A DNA stretch of 64,000 nucleotides. Source: Gonapodya prolifera JEL478 (taxonomy: Eukaryota > Monoblepharomycota > Monoblepharidomycetes > Monoblepharidales > Gonapodyaceae). Numbering within the stretch: the stretch's first letter is position 1; the number at the start of each line of letters is the position of its first letter. The stretch lies in NCBI GenBank assembly GCA_001574975.1, contig KQ965853.1, forward strand, positions 1 through 64,000, written 5' to 3'. A model generated the notes under the pieces. That model saw only the letters and a program-made list of their open reading frames with translations. It did no database searches and was not told the origin of the DNA. Shown here piece by piece: positions 53,396 to 64,000 of the stretch. The position numbers and the translations under genes are program-made.

Positions 53396-56300
53396 TCATT
53401 CCTCGTCGTCGAAGTCTTCTTCTAAACTATGGGGATTGGCGTAGTTGCCATTTAGCCCACTGGACGGCCAATCTCCGTCTTCATTGGTGGATAAACTTTG
53501 ATATCTCCTCCCACGAATCCGATCCGAAACCCAATCATAACCCAAGAGCACTTTGTGGGCCACCCAACGCCCACCCACAACTACTGCTTCCACAGCCAAT
53601 TCACCCAAAGCACGACCATATTGCGCCGCTGTTCGCAGGGCTGGTTCGACTTGTCCCAGGAAGCCGGGGGAGACCCGACGAGGTGAAGATGTGCCCGCAG
53701 ACAAACTTTCATCGTCGGGAAGCCTTTGGCAATAGAATTAGCTACGTCTAGACGCCCAGAACACAGTGTTCGTGGAGTGGATCACTTACATAATTCGCCT
53801 TGGCGATCGTTTGTACATGAAGAATGCTGCGCCAGCGAACACAGCTACGAACCCAACCACCAGACCACCAACTGCTCCTCCCGAAAGCTTGTGCGATCCT
53901 ACGGAAGTGGAATGTGATCTGATCAGCCGACGTCTCATTATCAATTAGAAAACTGTGCGAACCTCCGCATGAGATAGCATGGATCGGAGAGTCCAACGCA
54001 AGCCCCCCGTGGCACGTTGATAACGGAGTTTTCCTATAACCAGAGGACAAACCATACCAGCCCTCAATGCAGTCCGTTTGAGGCCATTGGGCACCCTCCG
54101 CAAGGACACATGATCCGTTTTCGGCGCGGTAGAAATTGTAGTCACTAGTGAGTCATGCATTGGATGATAAAAGAGTTTCGTCAACTGTACCAAAGAAACT
54201 TACCATTGGAAGTCGTGGACAGTGCAAGAGCAGTTGTGTTGAATAATTTTCGGCTTCTCATTGAACTTTTCCCCGACGTAGCATTCACTTTCTCTTTTCC
54301 GCCTGTAATATTGCGTTTCATGACCAAATAGGCAGGGGTGATCATTCGCGTTGGACTGGAGTGACCAGAGCTCGAAGTCGCTTTTCCCCGAGTCATTCTC
54401 ATCGAGGACACCTTTTGCAGAGTTCAGTCACCTCGTTTGAAAAAATTGACATACGGTACCCACATTGTCTCGTTCGAAGCGATTCGAAGTTAAGGTGAAT
54501 GGCAACATCGCGGCCGTCCGCGTCGTTGGAATTCTCCTTCACTAAATGTCCAAGTAGAACAAATTGCTGGCTTGTAGAGTCCGGTTCGGATATAATTTGG
54601 GTAACCCGAACTTTCTGGCCGCCTCGTTCCACGAAGACATATTCTTGCCAGCTTATTCCCATGTTGAGAGAATACCTGCATTCTCTGGTTAGTTGACCGT
54701 GATGGAATTCGCCCTCCCTCAACTCACACTACCCGATCAGTGGGCTCTTCATCATTCACAAGAAGCATGATAGCGCCATGATCTCCAAATTTGTACATGT
54801 GTGCATCTTTGTGAACTTCCACCCAAGTCCTTCCCGCATCTCGTGTGAGGAAGGTGTTCCCCTCAGTGTACTCTGTGAGACTCGGTCCGACATTGCCGAC
54901 AGCCAACATCAGACCAACCGCAGACGTGGAACTAAATTGATTACGAGGATCATGTCGCTCCGTATAGCTATGCAAGTTCAGTGTGCATTGCCCCTGGAAA
55001 AATAACAATTGAAGCAACATTTTCAGAGTTAGTGAGCGAAAGCTCCACGCACCGTACAGTCGTAACTTTTACCATCCGAGCCTGACGCAGGGGGTTTGAG
55101 GGTAGTCCAACTTCCACCATCATCAAAAGATATTAAAGTTCGAGTCTGCTTTGGACTTCCGCTTGCGGCCGCTCCAGGATTCATCACTTGGTTTACCATG
55201 GCAATACCTTGGATTCCTTGCATTTTTTCGAAGTCCACGAATCTTAAAAGATGCGAAACGATCATTAAAACTTGAAATATCATCATACAGACGAAAGAAC
55301 AGAACTCACCCGCGTGCATCCCGGTTGGTATTCTCCACTGCTTTCGTGTAGAAGGTCCCGTTCCAGTTGGAAATAAGTAGAGTTCCGGTTTCAGCACCGA
55401 GATCAGTGCTCGTGAAAACGTCGAGGAAAATAGAACCCGTTGTAGATTCCAGAACCGTGTATCCCTGTTAACACACGAGGGCGAATAAGTGGAAGTCGAT
55501 TGGTGGGGACCATATCATCCTACATGGCTGGGAACTCGGAAGTTCGGTGGAAACTTGGCCTCCGCGAAGTTCGTTCCATCGACTGTAACAAACAGCTTTA
55601 GGAAGGTTTGGTCTCCTTGAGACTGTTAACAGGTACTTAATTCCAAAAGTTGCAAAATGGTAAGATGTGCGTTCTTACATCTACTTCGGCGACCACCATG
55701 AATTCCTGAAACAGAGCGTATCCAAGGACGTTGTCAGCAACCACGGTCGTTTCACCGTGTGAGAAGAAATCCTCGGAGCGGACAAGGTGCATAGTCCTAT
55801 CCCTTGAAAGCTGCTTTTGGTTGCCCTGCTTCACTTTGAATGTTTGACAAAACACCAATGTATCGGGAGCGTTCGGGAATCGGGCTTCGCTTCCCCAGAC
55901 ACACGAATCGACGTAGGTTGCAAATGACTGCCACGTTAAACCAGCGTCTTTGGTGTAAAACGCCTTGAGAAAAACATTGGAGATGACTTTCAATTGAGGC
56001 AACTGTTCGCCAAAATGGAACTCACATCCGCTTCGCATCTGTCATTCGCTCCAGCTGTCGCACATTCCACTGAGCTTCCCACGAATATCCACCATGATGG
56101 CTGAGTGGAGTGGAATTGGAGCACACGAGGATTGAGCGAGTTAGGGTCGAAAGGAACAACAAAACTTTTGAATGTTTTCCCCTTATCGTCCGTGTACCAA
56201 ATTGTTCGGGACTGCCCAACGAAAAAGGCCTGAAAAGGTTTGCAAAAAATGTATGATCTCACATTTTCAATCAAAGCAGAGAGGCGAGGTCACTCACTTG

Positions 56301-59300
56301 ATTCTTGTGGTGGGAATTTGGGACCATATCATCACATCTGAAGTTTTCCAGTCCAGCGGGAATTCCCCACGAAAAACCCTCATCGTAGCTGATCCGAAGT
56401 TGTCCTCCGATATCTCGTACCATCAGTGTCTGAAATAGTTATGAAATCGTCTTAAAGAATCGCATCAATCTAAGATGAACAACACTCACTCTGGAGTCTT
56501 CGAAGTATATCCAATCGTCGATTGCAGTCGTAAAGATAGTCTACCACGAAACAGCAGTGAAACATCTTATCGGAATAGTCTGAGATTCGAAACAACTCAC
56601 AGACTGTTTGGCAACGCCAGCGGCAGGTGCGCCAATCTTGTTATCTGGATTTCGAATCTCTTCAGAATGGACGGTTATTGCTTTTAAAAGCGCACTACTT
56701 GCCTTCCCCACAAATCTTCTCGACTTCCTTTTCCAAATCTAATCCACCGGTGCAAGTACTGATGGCGATTTTGCGATACCTGAAACCAACGGTTCATCCA
56801 AGTGTTTTAACAACACAGCATTACCGACATTCAAACTTACCCTGATCTTCCTGTGTACTTCTCGCCCCGTTTGCAATCAGCTGGCGCCATTGGATCCGGA
56901 CCAGACAAAACACATTGACGGGTTGTCTCATCTCTCCAATAATTGTGGTCGCTGTTGCGAAGCATGGCTCGATTATGGGGCGCGGTGGAAAGAACATACT
57001 TCAATTCATACCATTCGAAGTCCCGATCTGTGCAAGGGCAATTTGTGATCAGTTCCTTCGCCCTAGTGTAGAGTTCCCCAACGTAACATTGAGCATTGTC
57101 TTTTCGTCGGTAGAACACCTCCTGCGAAGTAGATATCACGGAAATCAATGAAATCTCTCCATTCCAAATCAAACACACAATCCCATACTTCATGCCCAAG
57201 GAAGCACTTTGTTCGACCACCGTCAAATGATGGTGACCATTTATCGAAATCACCCTGCCCTGGGTCTTCATTAAAGGTACCTGTCGCGCAAAGCAAATTG
57301 GTGAGTCTTTGCGGGAACAATGTCGCTCAAAACCAGACCGCACATTTTCTGCCGAATACTTCGGAGAAGTCCAGCCGTGTTATGATGTTTGTATGTTGGG
57401 ACGTCGGGCTTGATGCAACGACAATGAAACGTTGACTAGTTGACTTGGGCTCGGTGATCAGAAGACGAATACGCATTGGGGTCTCGGAGAACTTATACGT
57501 CGTCCAGGTTGCTCCATAATCGGTCGAGTACATGATCGAATCAGTTGGCCCATCTTCTGAAACGACCACTATGAGGCCCCCGTGATCTCCAAGTTTCCAC
57601 AAGTATTGGCCAGACATGAACTCGTGCCATGTCGCTCCCCCGTCCTTTGACAGATACATGTTACCTTTGTTGTACACATCAAGGCGATCGCCAACATTTC
57701 CGACCCCAATGAGTACACCGGGGGCAGACTCCGCGGAGAAAATTGTTCCTCCGTGCGCTGGGCTCAACGTTGATATCGAGTTCAGATTCAGAGAGCATGC
57801 TTGCCCCTAAAGTAATGCGATTAGAGGTGTTTTGCCTTGATGTTATAGGTATCACCGAAAGAACTTACAGACAGACAACTAGAAGGTTTCCCTCCAGCGG
57901 TGGTGGACGGAGGTGGTAGCAGCTCCCAAGACGCTCCTTTTAAGAGGTCAACGGTCAAAACGATGGCAAACAGAAGTCGGCGAAAATCCACCATTCACCA
58001 TTGTCAAAAGATATCTTGGAAACTATTTGTTTCTTTTCCCCTGCAACAGCTGCCGACGGATTGGCAACGACATTTGCGAGTATGATACCATCCATGCCCT
58101 GAACGACTTCGAAGTCTACAACACCCAGGGTGTTCTTGTTGGTGTACTTGAGAGATCTTGTAAAGTAATTGCCACTCGAGTCGGATGAAAAAAGCATTCC
58201 GTGTTCAGCGGAAGCCTTTAGCGAGCTTGAAACGTCCAGAAAAAGATTTCCAGGGTGCGACTCCAGCAGTGTGAATGCATTCTTATCAATGACAAGTGAA
58301 GGAGGGAACTGGGCCTCATGAAAGGTGCGACCATCTTTCGAAACTTGAATCTGCAGTTGATTGTTGGCTTCCTTATTTGAGAAATATCGGGGTATAATCG
58401 TAAGCATTGTAATCCGGTACCAACAAGACTCACAAGCACTCACTACTGCAACAACCAAAAATCCACTAACGACAAAAAATTCAACAACGTTTTGCAGGAG
58501 AGTGGTTTTTGTATTTCCCTCATTGCCCTCAATCAGCACGAGTTCCACCCTCTGGTCTCCAAATCCGGCCTCCCGGTTGTCCTGACCAAAGCCATCGCCA
58601 CTTTTGGCGGAGAAAGAAGTACAGTAAATGGCATCTTTCCCGACAGCTGGGGCAGAAAAGTTCAGATCTCGACTCCAAAGACATTTCCGTACCCAAGTGT
58701 CAACTGGACCTTGCCAATTCACTCCATGATCCTTGGTGAGAAACGCTTCGGTGTAACAATCAGCAGTGCCGGGGCATTTCCCAGCCTTCATGCCAACCCA
58801 TACCAGCCAATCTTTCTCCTCTGGGTGAAAGTCCACTACGGGTGCCCCAAGACGATTCCAGACGATACCGGATGGTGTGCGAAGCTTTTGAAACGAAGTC
58901 GTTTTGTCGACGTTGTTGGCGTACCCTTCGAGTCGATCAGGGCTGTAATAACTTGACCCATCGTCGCCAAACAAATACACGCGCTTCGAATCGGCATCTG
59001 ATACACCAAAAGCATGAATAGGCCCAAGCTCTTTCAAGACTTTCACCCATGTTCCTCCTTCGTTTCCACTCCACCAAATTGTTTGTGCTGTGGTTCGAAT
59101 GAAAAGCACCGGGCTGTCGGGGAAATAAACAAGAGACTCCACTTCCTGGCCAACCGGTAGGGTAGTGCTCTGATGTGAGACACCTTTGGCAGGTGCGGGA
59201 GGAGGGGAAGACGGAGAGTCGGGGCATATGCGTTCGACTGGATCGTCAAGTCGTTTTCCTCCAGAACACACATCTCCCGGCTTTTTCACATATCCACTCT

Positions 59301-61914
59301 TTCCGCTGTACTTCATTCCTGGCACGCAGTTTGACGGCGCGTCGGGATCTCTGTCATTCAGCCAGTTGCCCTTACATGTGAGGGGCTCCTTGGGATCTCG
59401 AGATTCACGCACAAAATGTACGTCACAGTCGAAGTCTGCCTCTGTGCATTCACATTTTTTGGTCCACGAGGGAACATCTCTGAGAAACATGCCAACGAAA
59501 CAGTCCCGATCTGCTTTCCGCCTGTACCATCCGATTTCCTCTCCAAGGATACAGTCACTGCCACCAACATAGTCCCTTGGCTTCCAAAGCTCAAAGTCCG
59601 AAGACCCGTCGTCACTTCGCACGCATTTCTTCGGAAATACTTCGGTGAAGTCCAAGAAGAGAGTGAACCAGCTGAGGTCGGCGTAGTACACTACAACAAT
59701 AAATTTACTGGAAGATGAGTCCGGAACAGTAAGCACCGCTTCAACGTCAAATGTTCCTTTGTCCTGAGGCAGTTTTGCTGTGGAGTGGTCCACCCAAGTT
59801 TTGCCGAAATCCTTCGACCACCGAATCGAGCCGGACTTTGCCATAACCACAATTCCTCCTTGGTCTCCGACTGCATATTCGTACTCCCCTGCAGCAACTT
59901 GGAACCAGTCTGCACCACCATCGAAAGACATAAACGTATCCGCTTGTGACTTCGGCAGTAAATATTCGCCAACGTTTCCTAATCCGAGAAGGACACCTGG
60001 TGCAGGACTGGAGAAGCTGGATTCGCCCTCTGTAACACCGTGCAAGTGGAGACCGCAAGTGCTTCCGGTTGTTCCAGAGCTTGGGCACGAGTACCCTTTC
60101 CCACTCATATCCTTTTCGGGGGCCTTGATGATTCCCCATGTTCGGCCGTCGTCCCAGCTAGCCTTTGTAACAAGCTTCTTTGCAGCACCGGGATCAGCAT
60201 CCAACTCTTCCGTGTTCTTGACGACGTTGGACACAACGACACCCTCGTAGACGCCTTCTCCTTTGCCCACATCCCACCGTTCGAAATCCACACGGCCCGA
60301 TGGATCACGGTTGGTGTTGGGAAGCGTGGGCAGGAAATGAGTTCCAGTCGTGTCGGAAACGTACAGTGTGCCATATGAGCCGGGTGAGCCATGGCGACCA
60401 CGTCTCGGTGACAAATCTAAATCAATAAAGAGTGCGTGGACAGCGGAGGGCACGATCGTATACGACTGGTGTGGGTTGACAGAGCTCGGTGAGTACCAAC
60501 CAAGAAGTCGAAACTATCCAAGAGAGATGGCATACTCTTTCCGGGAACCCAAACTGAGTGGGAAACTGTGCTCGCGAAAACGATTTTCCATCGGTAGAAA
60601 TGTACAGCTCCACTCCAACTTCGTCCTGAGGGTTCTGTTCAGAAAGCAGTTGAAATGAGTCATCGAAGACCACACCGAACCTTCACGAACGGGCCTCACC
60701 AAAGCAACCACAACAAATTTGCTCACGACAGCTAGTCCTACGACGTACCCATCGCGCTGTTTCGATCCTGTACCGAGCATGAGATTGGTTTTACTGCCAC
60801 CATCCGTGTTCGAATACATAACCAGTTTCGAGTCTTTCAGTTTGGCCATACCACCGTCTTCCCCCGGCGGCGATACGACACAATAGACAGAACGTTCGGG
60901 AGCTTCATCAAAGTGTTTGCTGGAACGAGCCCACACACAACCGGCGGTAAAGCGTTCCAACAGGGTAAAACCGGGCACAGGGTACGCGGTACTGGCATAT
61001 GTATCATCGAAACACATCCTCACGCCGCCTAGTCCAGGGTCCGCGCATCGGCGAACGAGGGCAAGAAGATAAAGCCTCTCCAAAGCGTGGAACCCAAACA
61101 CGGATTCGCCGGCATCCAGCGCGAGCTCTCCTGGTGTTGTAAATGCCGTAAAGGTCGTTGCACTGTCCGTTGAGAAGTAGTGCGTTGTGGAAGACGTGAG
61201 CAAGAATACCTTTGAACGAATCCGTTGCACATTAGAACGGGCCCTCGATCTCATCAAAGAGACTTCAAGCATTCTCTCACCGTGTCGCTAAAATGCGGGT
61301 GTCGCAGTATCGCCTGTACTTGCCCATCAGGAACATTGGCAACACGGGACCACGTTTTGCCCTGGTCCGTCGATCGATACACGAGTCGTTTTGTCGAGGT
61401 GAGGACAAGAATAATCTTCGGACATTGGAAATGAGCTTCATGATGACCTGTGGGAATATGAAGTGTGATGGCTACACACCTCGCTCTCCCTCAAGTACGC
61501 AATTTTTCTCGGTGGGTCCTCGAACGCGAACGCAGAGTCGAGGACCTTGCTATCCAGCGCGTCCCTCCTACTCTTTCGATCCGCGGTACTGAGGGTGAAG
61601 CCGCCGGAGGAGTTTCGCGGAGACACATCCAGGATGTCCAACACATCATTTGAGGCACCGCGAACATTCAAGATCGAGTCGGTCTCCATTATCTGATCTT
61701 CGTGGTATTGCCGTTTCGAATTCGTTCTGTCCACGTCCGTGAACGCGCGATAAACGAGCTTGGACGGTATTGCAGCTGCGTAGGTTGGTTCATTTCTAGA
61801 GCGAAGGTGAAGACCGGGTCGTGAAGCGCCAACTGCGAGATGAAGGTGAAAGGAGGAGAGCGCGCATAGAAAAAGAAGGTACGAAACAAGGAGCGACGTG
61901 TTTAACCACGCCAT
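53396..61914 (-). CDS. VPS10: Vps10/sortilin-type sorting receptor with three VPS10 domains
   Basis: The product exceeds 2,000 residues over about 25 exons. MAWLNTSLLVSYLLFLCALSS is the signal peptide; an in-frame ATG 24 nt upstream is possible. Unit 1 (about 61430-59200) runs from KIILVLTSTKRLVYRSTDQG to a 10CC module (FPKKCVRSDDG .. GWYRRKADRDCFVG .. CVPGMKYSGKSG .. ERICPDSP). Unit 2 (about 59195-56700) starts APAKGVSHQS and ends with VFYRRKDNAQCYVG, CKRGEKYTGRSG and KICGEGK. Unit 3 (about 56650-53950) starts APAAGVAKQS and ends QYYRRKRESECYVG .. CIEGWYGLSSGYRK. Each unit repeats DGG..W asp-box-like blades and YRRK..C. A membrane segment (GGAVGGLVVGFVAVFAGAAF) and a tail of about 110 residues with YQSL and an acidic end (EEDFDDEE) follow. 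Family role: Golgi-to-endosome/vacuole sorting of soluble hydrolases. Confidence 0.92.
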
Positions 61915-61938
61915 GGTTCCTGTGGTGAGAGTTGGCAT

Positions 61939-63246
61939 TAGAATTCCGATGCAGAACAGCGCGTGAGGGTTTCAGAACGACATCGCAAGTCACACTCCTT
62001 GACAACAGTATCCTGATCGCAAAAAAGTAACCTGCATCGCGGCGGAATGGGTCCCCACGTGGCCGGCAAAACAGGGAACGGCATTCGCAAGCCAATGCGG
62101 GCCTCCCACAAGACAAGGAGGATTGAAACATTGAGTGATGTACTTGATTTGCTTTGAGATTCAATCCAGTGGTCGTTCCTAATCCATTTTCGCGGGGCGA
62201 TTGTAAAGATTCGTGTCCAAGCTTACACTATGACAACGGCACCAATGTTCACGACCAAGGTTGCCCAGTGTGCTTTACTCCACACACAGCCTCTCGCTGC
62301 TAGCTCCGATGACCGGCGAGCGGGGGTAAAGGAGGTATCAAGTGATGATTTGCTGGGACTGACAACCAAATTCAGCCGCCGTTCACATCCGATCATTTTC
62401 GCTAGAATCATTTCCGAAATCTAGAAGTACACGCTATAACCAAAAGGTGCTCTAAATGCTCCACTAAGCTTCGAATAATTACACTCTGGAAAACTGACAT
62501 GTAATGATGTTTACTTCGTTGGAAGAATTTTCCCCAAGGCAGCTTTATGCGATGTCTATGTTCGTTACAACATTGCGCAGGACAGGAATTGGCGTGTGCC
62601 AAACTTTAGTTGTGGTCGTGGACTGGCAATCCCCGTTGTTTCTTTTGGGACTTTCTGTCTCACGCTCGCTCTTCGCGAATCCTTCGACAGAGACAGTCCT
62701 AAATGCTATTCAGGCCTGGCTGATCCACGACACTTCGTGGAGGTGAAGATAACCACCTGATGAGGATCGAAAAACGGAGGCCCAGTGCGGCCCGTGACTC
62801 GGACGCTCCCTCTGCAGCTGGAAGAGAAGATGCTGGAGCATAGATGGCGGTTCCGTAGTGAATACAGCGGTGGATCCTTCCCCAGTGATGATTTTTGACC
62901 TGAAAGGATTCTGAAGCAACTTCAAACAACAATTTGAAGATGTGAAAAGAAGAGTGGTGATCTTAGTCTGAGGGGAATTCAGAGAGTGAGGCAACAGAGG
63001 GAGAACTGAAGTTGAAGTGCAAGTTGCAGAAGTTCATTCATCATCAAAGTGCAGAGCACTCTCCTGTGATGAACCTTTTCTATGGTGTGTAATGCACTGT
63101 CAAATTGCATCAATAGTGAATGCAAACGTGTAGTGTCGATGGTTATGTATCATTACTCTTCGATTTCGGGATGAAAATTGCAGTGTACGAGAACAGATGG
63201 GGGTGTGGGCTGACCACGGCACAGAAGAAAAAAAGAACTTTGAGAC
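61939..63246. other. divergent intergenic region of 1.3 kb
   Basis: This lies between the Vps10 gene (minus) and eIF3h (plus). Short frames such as 62223-62411 (minus) and 62504-62746 (plus) have no recognisable motif. No repeat, tRNA or known regulatory element was identified. Confidence 0.4.
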
Positions 63247-64000
63247 ATGTCCACACAGCGGAGAGATGGAGGCGGCGTAGCAGACGCCCCTCTTGACGAT
63301 GTGAGTCTGCGTCGCGCGGATGAGCGTCAAGTCCTGGGTGGTCGTTTCAGTCTGGGAAACGATTTGTGGACACGAAGTAGTCTGGCGACAACTGGTAACC
63401 CAGCGAGATCCAAAGACGGCAACAACAATAAAGAAAATCCAATGAGATGATTGCGCGGTAAACCTGGATGGCTGGTGGTGGCATACGGAACCCAGTGGAC
63501 ACAGCATTGATTCGCCCAGCAGATTTGGAGGATGCTCTCTGGGACGAGACGCGGTGTCTCAAATGCCAAAGCCCTCAAAAGAAGACGTGCATTTTGCTTG
63601 TGGATGGCGGGACGGCATCCTCCCACTCCCTTCTAGTCCCACTCACGAATATTCTTGCACCACGCAGGTTCGGATTACATCAGTAGAGATTGACGCCCTC
63701 GTGGCGCTCCAAATCACAAAACACTGCCGTGAATCACTCCCCGCGACTGTCACCGGTCAGATTCTCGGCGTCGATGTCGGCCCCGTGCTCCACATCACCT
63801 ACTCATTCCCCTTCACCGCAACCTCGGGCGGCGACGACTCCGGCGTTCCTGACAGCGGAGAAGTCGACTACGACGACTTGGATGGCACGCAGTACCAGGT
63901 GAACATGCTCAAGCGGCTCCGCCAGATGAACCACGACGTGCACACTGTCGGGTGGTACCGAACTGCTGACCTCAACCTCTTCGAACAAGCCTTCGTCGAC
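63247..64000 (+). CDS. eIF3h: eIF3 subunit h (5' part, cut by the window edge)
   Basis: Exon 1 (63247-63300) encodes MSTQRRDGGGVADAPLDD. After a 367-nt phase-0 intron, exon 2 (63668 onward) encodes VRITSVEIDALVALQITKHC, TGQILGVDVGPVLHITYSFP, then an acidic loop, YQVNMLKRLRQMNHDVHTVGWY and ADLNLFEQAFVD. This is the MPN domain of eIF3h: GQ.LG..VG..L.IT..FPFP and VGWY match the family. The JAMM metalloprotease residues are lost in eIF3h and are not evident here. It is part of the translation-initiation factor 3 core in the cytosol. The rest of the gene lies to the right. Confidence 0.9.

Noticed and set aside
1-64000. tRNA genes
   Set aside because: I looked for GGTTCGAAT-type T-loop sequences with matching stems and found none that folded convincingly by eye; a tRNA scanner would be decisive.

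Overview
The window reads as nuclear DNA of a zoosporic, early-diverging fungus, most likely a chytrid. Coding density is high. Genes are cut by many short introns (about 50-100 nt, GT..AG, with an occasional GC..AG) and the standard genetic code fits throughout. The content is fungal: an AzgA-type purine permease, a CBM1 domain, a GH28 polygalacturonase, an Ecl1-like protein and a membrane-anchored SH3 protein. A Cache-domain receptor with a 7TM receptor beside it, plus an ankyrin protein, point to a chytrid-like lineage. This placement is inferred from gene content, not from a database match.

Layout. 0-6 kb: two divergent isochorismatase-like hydrolase paralogs and an AzgA purine permease, possibly a purine/ureide uptake and breakdown cluster. 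6-13 kb: ChrR-like cupin, a 94-residue CBM1 secreted protein, an APC permease and a cytochrome P450 relic. 13-21.7 kb: GH28 pectinase, LRR/F-box-type protein, an NPF-motif protein and a protein I do not recognise. 21.9-30.2 kb: an F-box/Zn-ribbon protein with predicted PP1-docking motifs, an ankyrin protein, two unknowns and a 2-kb near-empty stretch. 30.7-39.3 kb: a serine beta-lactamase-like hydrolase, ALKBH6, a small secreted protein and a cell-surface Cys-rich/transmembrane/SH3 protein. 39.9-46.4 kb: a Cache-domain receptor without an effector domain, a decayed fragment of a relative, a 7TM receptor and an organelle-type methionine aminopeptidase. 46.9-53.2 kb: a TauE/SafE-type transporter, PYM, an Ecl1-like factor and a small membrane protein. 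53.4-61.9 kb: a Vps10/sortilin receptor with three VPS10 domains. The right edge holds the start of eIF3h.

Three observations stand out. First, a dispersed GC-rich repeat occurs four times; three copies lie in sense orientation inside spliceosomal introns, two of them beginning at the 5' splice site, as expected of introner-like elements. Second, the Vps10 gene carries three complete VPS10/10CC units, where yeast Vps10 has two and animal sortilin one. Third, the Cache receptor ends just after its juxtamembrane signalling helix, and a pseudogene fragment of the same helix lies about 260 bp downstream.

Gene models were spliced by eye. Intron boundaries given with coordinates were checked for reading frame; those described as approximate were not. 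Genes without that detail may have internal splice errors.
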